Positions 7,321 to 13,807 of a DNA stretch of 22,509 nucleotides are shown here, in pieces. The translations under genes were made by a program, and so were the position numbers. The stretch comes from Planctomycetes bacterium UBA2386. GTDB taxonomy: Bacteria; Planctomycetota; UBA1135; UBA2386. Under the pieces are notes generated by a model. That model searched no databases and was not told the DNA's origin. It worked only from the letters and a program-made list of their open reading frames with translations. The stretch spans positions 1 to 22,509 of the forward strand of contig DDSQ01000069.1 in NCBI GenBank assembly GCA_002343845.1. Direction: 5' to 3'. Positions within the stretch are counted from its first letter, which is position 1. Each line of letters opens with the position of its first letter.

Positions 7321-8520
7321 GTGATCGAACTCGCCTGGTTCGCCGCCGGCGCGCTGCTCGCCGTGTTCGTCGCGCATGCGCGCCGACGGGCGCACGCACG
7401 CGCCAGCACAGCGTCGAAGCCGCCGGCCGACCCGGGCCCGGTCCGCGCGCCATGCACCGTCGAGGCTCGGCAGCTCGCGCATTCGATCGCCGAGGAACTC
7501 GCGAGCCTCTCGTCGGGCGTCGAAGTCGGGGCACATCGCTTGATCGAGGCCGCCCCCGACCACGAACGGCTGCCCGCCGCGGCCGAGGCCATGCTCGGCG
7601 CCGTGCAGCGGCTGCGGACCATGCACCGCAAGTTGCGCGCAATCGCCGCGCGCCGCCCGACCACCGTCGGCGGTGTCACCGCGATCGCACCGCTGCTGGT
7701 CGCCATCCAGCGCGAGCTGCAGGCGCAGCAACTCGGCCTCGAGATCTGCCACGAGCCGTCGGTGCACCTGCCGCCGATCGCCGTGCCGCCGGCCGTGGCG
7801 CACGATGCGCTGCTGTTCCTGTGCGCGTCGCTGCTCCGCGCCGAGCGCGGCGCGACGCACCTCGCGATCGTCAGCGAGCTGGGCTTCGCCGCGAGCCATG
7901 CCTGCGTGCAGCTCGAGTTCGCGCTCGAGTGGGTTGCCGACGCCGAGGCGGCGGCTGGCTCTCCGTACGACGATGCGGCGTTCGCGCTCGACCTCGAAGC
8001 CGCGCGCCAGTTGATCACCGCGCACGGCGGCGAACTGGCGCTGACGCACCTGCCGCGCCGTTCGGTGCGCGCGGTCGTGCAATGGCCGGTCGCCAGCCCC
8101 GCCGCCGCCGCCGACGCCGCGCCGATCGACGTGACGCCGCCGGCACCGGCGGCTGCGCATCGTTACGGCGGCGCCCTGGTGCTCGAGAGCGATCCGTCGG
8201 TGCGGGCAATGCTCGCGAGCGAACTGAAGGCCACCGGGCGCGCGGTGTTCGCGTGCGCCGACGGCGCGTCGGCCCGCACGTTCCTCGAGGCGACGCCGGA
8301 CCGCTTCGAACTGCTGATCGTCGACGACGTGCAGCGCCTCGACGACGCCGACGCGCTCGGCTCGACGATCCGCACGGTCGCGCCCGAGCTGAAGATCTTC
8401 GTGCTGGCCCCGGGCCGCGTCGCCGGCGGCGCGCGCTGGCCGCACCTGCACCACATCCAGAAGCCGTTCGGCGCCCACGAACTGCGCACTGCGCTCGCCA
8501 CGGTCCTCGCAGCCGGGTAG
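7321..8520 (+). CDS. Membrane-anchored hybrid histidine-kinase-like protein with degenerate ATPase and receiver domains
   Basis: The 399-residue protein starts with a single hydrophobic span (about residues 3-20) and basic residues. An H-box-like helix follows (ARQLAHSIAEEL, His54), then a region with the position of a HATPase domain (about 120-255) ending in AARQLITAHGGEL, which resembles the helix after the G box. The usual N-box asparagine and the DxGxG box are not visible. A receiver-like domain covers about 283-399, with acidic residues E289/D291, phospho-acceptor candidate D335 in LLIVDD, and K381 in IQKPFG. The conserved Thr/Ser position is Ala363. It may therefore be a scaffold or pseudokinase; no partner is adjacent. 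The GTG start follows a promoter-like element. The stop is 27 bases before the proposed rph start, so an operon with rph-rdgB is likely. Confidence 0.72.
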   Translation: MIELAWFAAGALLAVFVAHARRRAHARASTASKPPADPGPVRAPCTVEARQLAHSIAEELASLSSGVEVGAHRLIEAAPDHERLPAAAEAMLGAVQRLRTMHRKLRAIAARRPTTVGGVTAIAPLLVAIQRELQAQQLGLEICHEPSVHLPPIAVPPAVAHDALLFLCASLLRAERGATHLAIVSELGFAASHACVQLEFALEWVADAEAAAGSPYDDAAFALDLEAARQLITAHGGELALTHLPRRSVRAVVQWPVASPAAAADAAPIDVTPPAPAAAHRYGGALVLESDPSVRAMLASELKATGRAVFACADGASARTFLEATPDRFELLIVDDVQRLDDADALGSTIRTVAPELKIFVLAPGRVAGGARWPHLHHIQKPFGAHELRTALATVLAAG

Positions 8521-8535
8521 GGTGCTCCGCCCTTC

Positions 8536-8540
8536 GGAGG
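8536..8540 (+). promoter_or_regulatory. Ribosome binding site that fixes a CTG start for rph
   Basis: A perfect GGAGG sits 7 bases before CTG at 8548. In this frame there is no ATG, GTG or TTG between the upstream in-frame stop (8518-8520) and the GTG at 8656, which lies well inside the conserved RNase PH sequence. The site therefore supports CTG as the initiation codon. Confidence 0.7.
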
Positions 8541-8547
8541 ACCACCC

Positions 8548-9270
8548 CTGGCACGCAAGAACAACCGTCCGCCGGATCAGCCCCGGCCCGTCACGTTCAC
8601 CCGCTCCTACACCGACCTGCCCGGGTCGGTCCTGGTCGAGTGCGGCAAGACCAAGGTGCTGTGCACGGTGTCGGTGCAGGACCAGGTTCCGCAGTGGATG
8701 TACAACCGTCACCAGGGCGGTTGGCTGACGGCGGAGTACTCGATGCTGCCTGGCGCTGGCCAGCCGCGGAAGCCGCGCGATGGCCGCACCGGCCGACCGC
8801 TCGATGGCCGCAGCTTCGAGATCCAGCGCCTGATCGGCCGGGCCCTGCGGTGCGCCGTCGATCTCGCTGCCCTGCCCGAGGTGACGCTGTGGGTCGACTG
8901 CGACGTGCTGTCCGCCGACGGCGGCACGCGCACGGCGTCGGTGAACGGCTCGGTGGTCGCTCTCTACGACGCGCTGCTGTGGATGGAGGAGCAGAAGATG
9001 CTGCCGAAGTGGCCCCTGCGCGGGCTGGTGTCGGCGGTGTCGGTCGGTGTCGTCGGCGGCACGCCGATGGTCGACCTCGACTACCAGGAGGACAGCTCGG
9101 CCGAAGTCGATCTCAGCATCGTCGGCGCGGCCGACGGGCGGCTGATCGAAGTGCAGGGCGGCGCCGAGAAGCGCCCGTTCGCCATCGAGCAGTTCCAGCA
9201 AATGGTCGCGATGGGCCAGGCGACGTGCGCTGCGCTGATCGAACTGCAGAAGAAGTCGCTCGGCATCTGA
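8548..9270 (+). CDS. rph: Ribonuclease PH
   Basis: RNase PH is a phosphate-dependent 3'-to-5' exoribonuclease that trims tRNA and other RNA 3' ends and acts as a ring hexamer. From the CTG at 8548 the product is 240 residues, the family's usual size. Its N-terminus (ARKNNRPPDQPRPVTFTRSY) aligns with the conserved RxxDQLRPVxxxR opening. Other landmarks are GGWLTAEYSMLP, the phosphate-binding region EIQRLIGRALR, DCDVLSADGGTRTASVNG, and the acidic active-site stretch DLDYQEDSSAEVDL. Starting at the next usual codon (GTG 8656) would delete about 36 conserved residues, including DQPRP. rdgB follows after 11 bases, a pairing seen in many bacteria. Product identity is certain; the non-canonical start is well supported but unproven. 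Confidence 0.95.
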   Translation: MARKNNRPPDQPRPVTFTRSYTDLPGSVLVECGKTKVLCTVSVQDQVPQWMYNRHQGGWLTAEYSMLPGAGQPRKPRDGRTGRPLDGRSFEIQRLIGRALRCAVDLAALPEVTLWVDCDVLSADGGTRTASVNGSVVALYDALLWMEEQKMLPKWPLRGLVSAVSVGVVGGTPMVDLDYQEDSSAEVDLSIVGAADGRLIEVQGGAEKRPFAIEQFQQMVAMGQATCAALIELQKKSLGI

Positions 9271-9281
9271 ACGAGGTGCCG

Positions 9282-9923
9282 ATGGCGCTGCTCTGGATCG
9301 CGTCGAACAACCAGAAGAAGGTCGCGGAGCTGACCCGCATCCTGCAGCCGCTGGCGATCGAACTGCGCACGCCGGATCGCCTCGGCGCGCCGTTCGCTCC
9401 GGTCGAGGATCGCCCGGACTTCGCCGGCAATGCGTTCGTCAAGGCGTCGCTGCTCGCGAAGCTGGCGGGCGCTCCCGCACTCGGCGACGACAGCGGCCTG
9501 TGCGTCGACGCGCTCGGCGGCCGGCCCGGCGTGCATTCGGCGCGCTACGGCGGCCCGGGGCTCGACGACCGCGGCCGTCTGCTGCGCCTGCTCGAAGAAC
9601 TGCGAGCCGTGCCCGCACCGGCTCGCACCGCGCACTTCGTCTGCAGCGTGTGCGTGTGCGGCCCCGACGGTGCCGTGCTCGCGGCGATCGAGGAACGCTG
9701 CACCGGCACGCTGCTGACCGCGCCGGCCGGCGAAGGTGGCTTCGGCTACGACCCGATCTTCGTGCCGACGGAGTTCGGCGGCGATCCGGCGAAGACGTTC
9801 GCCACGCTCGACGCAGCCACCAAGGACCGGCTCAGCCACCGCGGCAAGGCGCTGCGCGCGCTCGCGTCGCGGCTGCCGGCGCTGCTCGGACGCGAAGGGC
9901 CACGCAATCGACCGCACTCCTGA
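9282..9923 (+). CDS. rdgB: Non-canonical purine NTP pyrophosphatase, RdgB/HAM1 family
   Basis: The enzyme hydrolyses dITP, ITP and XTP to the monophosphates, keeping deaminated purines out of DNA and RNA. The 213-residue protein has the family's hallmarks: the N-terminal substrate loop ASNNQKK, the metal/catalytic DDSGLCVDALGG segment, the GGFGYDPIFVP block, and the C-terminal base-recognition motif SHRGKAL. The ATG at 9282 has GAGG at 9273-9276 with a 5-base gap, and lies 11 bases after the rph stop, so the two are co-transcribed. Downstream it is convergent with scpA, with about 30 bases between them that contain a small perfect inverted repeat. Confidence 0.96.
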   Translation: MALLWIASNNQKKVAELTRILQPLAIELRTPDRLGAPFAPVEDRPDFAGNAFVKASLLAKLAGAPALGDDSGLCVDALGGRPGVHSARYGGPGLDDRGRLLRLLEELRAVPAPARTAHFVCSVCVCGPDGAVLAAIEERCTGTLLTAPAGEGGFGYDPIFVPTEFGGDPAKTFATLDAATKDRLSHRGKALRALASRLPALLGREGPRNRPHS

Positions 9924-9940
9924 GATCGGTGCCGGCTTCG

Positions 9941-9955
9941 TCGGGCGTCGCCCGA
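9941..9955. terminator. Inverted repeat between convergent rdgB and scpA, possible bidirectional terminator
   Basis: TCGGGC and GCCCGA form a perfect 6-bp stem around a 3-base loop. The hairpin is flanked by GCCGGC on both sides, which could extend the structure past mismatches. There is no T-rich tail on either strand, so it may stall polymerase only weakly or need Rho. Confidence 0.4.
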
Positions 9956-10819
9956 TCAGCCGGCGGACGCGTCGTCGGCCGCCGCCGGTTGCGCGGACTC
10001 CGAAGTCTCCGCCATCTGCGCCCGCGCTTCCGCCTGCTCGCGCTCGCGTGCCTCGTCGGCGCTGATGCCGGCGAGGATCTGGTCGGCGGTGACCGAGTCG
10101 TCGCCGCGGAACGCGAGGTGGATCTCGTCGAAGCAACGATCCTGCATCGCACGCAGGTAGCCCTGCTTCATCATCTCGAGCAGCGCGATCAGCGTGCCGA
10201 TCAGCCCGTAGCGCCCCTCGGTGCGGTCGAAGATCTCGGAGAACTTCACCTCGCGGCGCTGCCGGAACGTCGCGAGCAGCCGCGCCGTGTAGAAGCCGAC
10301 GTCGCGCTTCTCGACCTCGACGTGCATCGGGCCCTGCTGGCCGATCTCGTCGAGCAGCTTCGCGAACGCCGACGTCAGGTCCCAGATGCCCAGTTCGCCG
10401 AGGTCCAGCAGGTCTTCGTCGGCGGGGTCGACGAGGTGCGGCGGCTGCGGCAGCACCAGCGGCGCCATGCGCGCCCGCACGTCGGCGCGCGCGTCCAGTT
10501 CACGCGCCAGATCGCGGTACCGCTTGTACTCGAGCAGGCGCCGGATCAGGTCGTCGCGCGGATCGAGCTCCTGCTCGATCTCGACCGCCTCGTTCGGCAG
10601 CAGTTCGCGCGACTTCAGCTCCATCAGCGTGCTGGCCATCACCAGGAAGTCGCCGATGTCCTGCAGATCGAGTTGCTGCAGCACGCGCAGGTGCGCGAGG
10701 TAGTCCTCGAGGATGCGCGCGATGCGAACCTCGTGGATGTCGACCTCCTGCTGCTTCACGAGGTGCAGCAGCAGATCCATGGGCCCCGAGAAGACCGGGA
10801 GCTCGACGCGGTAGCTCAC
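9956..10819 (-). CDS. scpA: Segregation and condensation protein A
   Basis: ScpA is the kleisin subunit of the bacterial SMC condensin; it links the two SMC heads with ScpB during chromosome organisation. The 287-residue protein begins with the conserved kleisin N-terminus (ELPVFSGPMDLLLHLVKQQEVDIHEV). The DFLVMASTLMELKSRELLP helix and a C-terminal winged-helix region (VKFSEIF...GTLIALLEMMKQGYL) follow. The last 40 residues are a charged Ala/Glu-rich tail. The start is GTG at 10819: no ATG lies upstream in a sensible position, and the internal Met at PMDLLL would cut the conserved strand. A -10-like TATCCT ends 8 bases before it, and no Shine-Dalgarno is seen. scpB is not in the window. Confidence 0.94.
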   Translation of the reverse strand: MSYRVELPVFSGPMDLLLHLVKQQEVDIHEVRIARILEDYLAHLRVLQQLDLQDIGDFLVMASTLMELKSRELLPNEAVEIEQELDPRDDLIRRLLEYKRYRDLARELDARADVRARMAPLVLPQPPHLVDPADEDLLDLGELGIWDLTSAFAKLLDEIGQQGPMHVEVEKRDVGFYTARLLATFRQRREVKFSEIFDRTEGRYGLIGTLIALLEMMKQGYLRAMQDRCFDEIHLAFRGDDSVTADQILAGISADEAREREQAEARAQMAETSESAQPAAADDASAG

Positions 10820-10827
10820 GGGTCGGC

Positions 10828-10833
10828 AGGATA
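10828..10833 (-). promoter_or_regulatory. -10-like element immediately upstream of scpA
   Basis: TATCCT on the minus strand lies 8 bases before the GTG of scpA, in the 32-base gap after the M14 peptidase gene. It would place a transcript start at or beside the start codon. I see no convincing -35 hexamer. Confidence 0.35.
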
Positions 10834-10851
10834 CCGCCGCCGCCCGCTCCG

Positions 10852-12561
10852 TCAGTAATCGTTCTGGATGCGCAGCCCGTTCGTCGCGTCGAGCGGCAGG
10901 CTCGGCTGCGTCGCGTCGACGGTGAACGCCTGCAGGAAGGCGCCGATGCCGGGGATCGCGGGCATCGGGAACGAGAAGGTGCCGATGCCGGCGCCGTCGC
11001 AGACGAACGTCGCCACGACGTCCGGCGTGCAGAGCAGCGTGCACGCCGCATACGGTTCGGGCAGCGGCACCGCCTGCTGCTGTGCGCCCAGCGCCAGCAG
11101 ACCGAGCGCCTGCGACACCGCGCCGACGACCTGCAGGTTGGCCTGATGACTGCCGTTGGGCTGCGGGTTCAGCGCGGCGGACAGCGTCGCCACGGCGCAG
11201 GGGCCCGCGTAGGCGACCGCGCTGGCCGTGAGCGCCAGGCCGAGGTGGTCGAACAAGGCCAGCCCCATCTCGGCGCCGCAGGTTCGATAGTCGGCCTCGG
11301 TGTTCCACGCCACCGTGTCCGGGCCGCGGCCGTAGGTGCCTTCGAACGTGATCGCCATGACCGGCGACTGCAACCCGGGCGCGTTGAGCCAGCCGTTCTG
11401 CGCGGTCCACCGGTCGTGGCACATCGACTCGACGAACGGGCGCGAGGTCAGCGAGCTGCTCTGCGTGGTGCCGAGGTTCACGAACGGGCTGCGCGCCTTG
11501 AAGCGCACGATCCACTGGCCCTCGACGAGGTTGACCACCGGGATCACGCCAGTGTTGTTCGTCGTGGCGTTCCAGTTCGGGTTGCTGACGTGCTGGAAGT
11601 GGAACGGGTAGTTGACGTTGTGCGAGCTGTGCATGTTCAGCAGCACCCGGATCGGGTTGCTGCCCGGACTCGCGACCGTGCCCATGTAGCCCTCGATCGC
11701 GGTGCGCAGCGCGACGATCTCCGGCTGCGTGCTCGTGTACGGCGACGCCCACTCGTTCTCGAGGTTGACCGAGTTCGCGTTGACGCGGTAGTTGCCCAGG
11801 AACACGCCGTCGGGGTTGGCCATCGGGACCAGCTCGATCAACGCGTGGTCGAGCAGCACCTCGGCGTACGGATTGCCCGACAGCAGCCAGGTGACGAATC
11901 CCTCGACCGTGAAGTAGCTCGTGGTCTCCGACGGATGGATGCCGGCGTGGATCCACACGCGCTGCTTCTGCGCATCGGGCACGCTGCTGTCGGTCAGCTG
12001 GATCTTGTGGATCGGGCGCCCCTGCTGCGAATTGCCGAGCGAGACGATCGAGCGCACGCGCGGATGGCCAGCCAGCGTCGCCAGCCACGCGTCCTTGCGC
12101 GTCACCGAGTACGGGAAGTACTTGGCGAGCCGGATCGCGGGCACGCTCGGTGGCGTCACCAGCGTGAAGCGATGCGTGCTGCCGCCTTGCAGCACCGGCA
12201 AGGCGCTCGTCGGCACGCGGCCGTACGACCCGAACGTGACGCCATCGGCCGACAGCGCCCACACCGGCAGGATGATGTCGGTGTAGCCGGCGTTCGTGAC
12301 GCTGATGACGAGCGTCGCGCCGGCGGCCGGCAGGTTCGCGATCTGGCAGTGCCACCACCGGCGGAAGCTCGACGGCAGCGAGGCGTTGACGTTGTCGTTC
12401 TCCATCTGCAGCGTGACGTTCCACGCCCCACCCGTGCCCGCGGTGACGCTCGCCGAGCGCAGCCGCATCGTCTCGCCGGCCCAGGTCACGACCGGCGTCT
12501 GCGCGGCGAGCGCGGTGAGCAGGGACGACGCGGCGAGTGCCGCAGCGAGACGAGAACGCAT
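10852..12561 (-). CDS. Secreted M14 zinc carboxypeptidase, cytosolic-carboxypeptidase (CCP)-like
   Basis: This 569-residue protein has a cleavable signal peptide (MRSRLAAALAASSLLTALAA, cut before Gln21), so it acts outside the cytoplasm. Residues about 45-150 match the N-terminal beta domain seen in CCP peptidases (WHCQIANLP, YGRVP, YFPYS). The M14 catalytic domain shows Zn ligands H209 and E212 (HPSE), third-ligand candidate H311 (LLNMHSSHN) and general-base candidate E407 (ITFEGTYG). NPDGVFLGNYR at 249-259 is nearly identical to the CCP motif, but the following DLNR substrate pair is replaced by NLEN. About 120 C-terminal residues form a separate beta-type domain like those ending two other secreted proteins here. 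Exopeptidase activity is uncertain given the changed motif. scpA starts 32 bases downstream. Confidence 0.85.
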   Translation of the reverse strand: MRSRLAAALAASSLLTALAAQTPVVTWAGETMRLRSASVTAGTGGAWNVTLQMENDNVNASLPSSFRRWWHCQIANLPAAGATLVISVTNAGYTDIILPVWALSADGVTFGSYGRVPTSALPVLQGGSTHRFTLVTPPSVPAIRLAKYFPYSVTRKDAWLATLAGHPRVRSIVSLGNSQQGRPIHKIQLTDSSVPDAQKQRVWIHAGIHPSETTSYFTVEGFVTWLLSGNPYAEVLLDHALIELVPMANPDGVFLGNYRVNANSVNLENEWASPYTSTQPEIVALRTAIEGYMGTVASPGSNPIRVLLNMHSSHNVNYPFHFQHVSNPNWNATTNNTGVIPVVNLVEGQWIVRFKARSPFVNLGTTQSSSLTSRPFVESMCHDRWTAQNGWLNAPGLQSPVMAITFEGTYGRGPDTVAWNTEADYRTCGAEMGLALFDHLGLALTASAVAYAGPCAVATLSAALNPQPNGSHQANLQVVGAVSQALGLLALGAQQQAVPLPEPYAACTLLCTPDVVATFVCDGAGIGTFSFPMPAIPGIGAFLQAFTVDATQPSLPLDATNGLRIQNDY

Positions 12562-12567
12562 GCGCAG

Positions 12568-12596
12568 AGGCTCGCCGCGATCACGAATCCGGTCAA
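12568..12596 (-). promoter_or_regulatory. Weak candidate promoter of the M14 peptidase gene
   Basis: TTGACC (12596-12591, five of six to consensus) is followed after 17 bases by GAGCCT (12573-12568), a poor -10, ending 6 bases before the ATG at 12561. The -35 match is good but the -10 is not, so confidence is low. The gap lies between two divergent genes. Confidence 0.25.
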
Positions 12597-12660
12597 CCCG
12601 CTGGCATGGCGGCGTGTCCGGACGAAGCGAGACCCTGCGTCCTCGGGAACCGCCGTGCCC

Positions 12661-13779
12661 ATGGCAGCGCCGACGAGGACGCGACTCGGCGGACTGCCCA
12701 CGGCAGGCCGACATGGCCGGACGCCCGCGCCGCCGGCATGCTGCGGCGATGCCGCCCCGCCGCCGGCGCCTGCTGTTCGCGCTAGCCCCCGCGCCGCACT
12801 GCTGCTGGTCGCCGAACTGGCGATCCGGGCAGTGCGCGCGCCGCTGCACTTCGGCAGCTTCCGCGAGCTGCGCACCGACATGATGCGGCGCAACTACCCG
12901 GCCGAACTGCACCCCGTGCTCGGCTACTCGCCGCGGCCGAACTTCGCGAGCACCGACAACCACTGGGGCACCCGCGTGTCGATCGACGCCGACGGCATGC
13001 GCAAGAACGGCGACGGCCCGCCGCCGCCTGGCGACGCGGCGATCGTGGCGGTCGGCGACTCGTTCACGTTCGGCGACGAGGTCGACGACGACGCGACCTG
13101 GCCGGCCCGTCTCGAACGCATCCTGCAGCAGCGCGTCGTCAACGGCGGCGTGTTCGGCTACAGCCTCGCGCAGGCTGTGCTGCGCGCCGAGGACTCGCTG
13201 CAGCGCCGACGCGTCGAGGCGGTGGTCGTCAGCTTCATCCCGGACGATCTGGTGCGGTGCGAGTTCCGCCGCCGCTACACGCCGGTGCCGTGGTTCGACT
13301 TCGAGGGCGACGGGCTGGTGCTGCGCGGAGTGCCGATCGACCACGCCGAGGCTTCCGCCGACGCCGGCAAGGCGTGGAAGGACCTGCTCGGCCACAGCGC
13401 GCTGGTCGACGCCGTGCTGGCCAACACCGTTCGCACCTGGTGGTTCGAGAACGAGAAGCAGGTCGCCGTGCCCTCGCTCGTCGGCCGCGGCCCCGAGATC
13501 GGCAAACGACTGCTCACGCGACTCGCCGCGAAATGCCGCGACGCTGGCGCGCGCCTGCTCGTCGTGCTGCAAGGCCCCGATCCCGAGCCCTCGGCGGTCG
13601 AGGTGCTGCGCTTCGCCAGCGCGCACGGCATCGCCACGCTCGACCTGGCGACGCAGTTCCAGGAACGCTCTGCTGCCGACGCTTCCTTGCAGCGGCGCTG
13701 GTTCCGCGGCCACATGACGCCCGAGGGCAACGCGTGGGTCGCCGTCGAGGTCGCGGCCGCGCTGCGCGGCGGGCGCTGA
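12661..13779 (+). CDS. SGNH/GDSL hydrolase-like protein with disputed N-terminus
   Basis: The reliable part runs from about 12800: a hydrophobic helix (AALLLVAELAIRA), a LHPVLGYSPRPN segment and VAVGDSFTFGDEV with the GDS nucleophile (Ser134 from this start). NGGVFGYS and a C-terminal GHMTPEGN with the candidate catalytic His351 follow. The Asp usually three residues before that His is Phe here, and the block-III Asn is not evident, so activity is doubtful. From the in-frame ATG at 12661 the protein is 372 residues but opens with an implausible Pro/Arg/Cys-rich 40 residues. A better N-terminus (MPPRRRRLLFALAP) starts at the ATG at 12749 in another frame and would join this frame by one extra base near the C5 run at 12786-12790. 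It is probably membrane-anchored, with its catalytic domain on the periplasmic side. Confidence 0.72.
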   Translation: MAAPTRTRLGGLPTAGRHGRTPAPPACCGDAAPPPAPAVRASPRAALLLVAELAIRAVRAPLHFGSFRELRTDMMRRNYPAELHPVLGYSPRPNFASTDNHWGTRVSIDADGMRKNGDGPPPPGDAAIVAVGDSFTFGDEVDDDATWPARLERILQQRVVNGGVFGYSLAQAVLRAEDSLQRRRVEAVVVSFIPDDLVRCEFRRRYTPVPWFDFEGDGLVLRGVPIDHAEASADAGKAWKDLLGHSALVDAVLANTVRTWWFENEKQVAVPSLVGRGPEIGKRLLTRLAAKCRDAGARLLVVLQGPDPEPSAVEVLRFASAHGIATLDLATQFQERSAADASLQRRWFRGHMTPEGNAWVAVEVAAALRGGR

Positions 13780-13806
13780 GAACGCGCACCCGCCGCGACG
13801 GCGTTC
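13780..13806. terminator. Weak inverted repeat between convergent genes
   Basis: GAACGC (13780-13785) and GCGTTC (13801-13806) can form a 6-bp stem around a 15-base GC-rich loop, filling the short gap between the SGNH-like gene and the di-haem oxidoreductase gene. There is no T-tract, so a terminator role is only suggested by position. Confidence 0.25.
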
Positions 13807-13807
13807 C

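Noticed and set aside
6475..9201. A 908-residue minus-strand frame opposite the kinase-like gene and rph
   Set aside because: It is low-complexity antisense of well-supported plus-strand genes, a product of very high GC.
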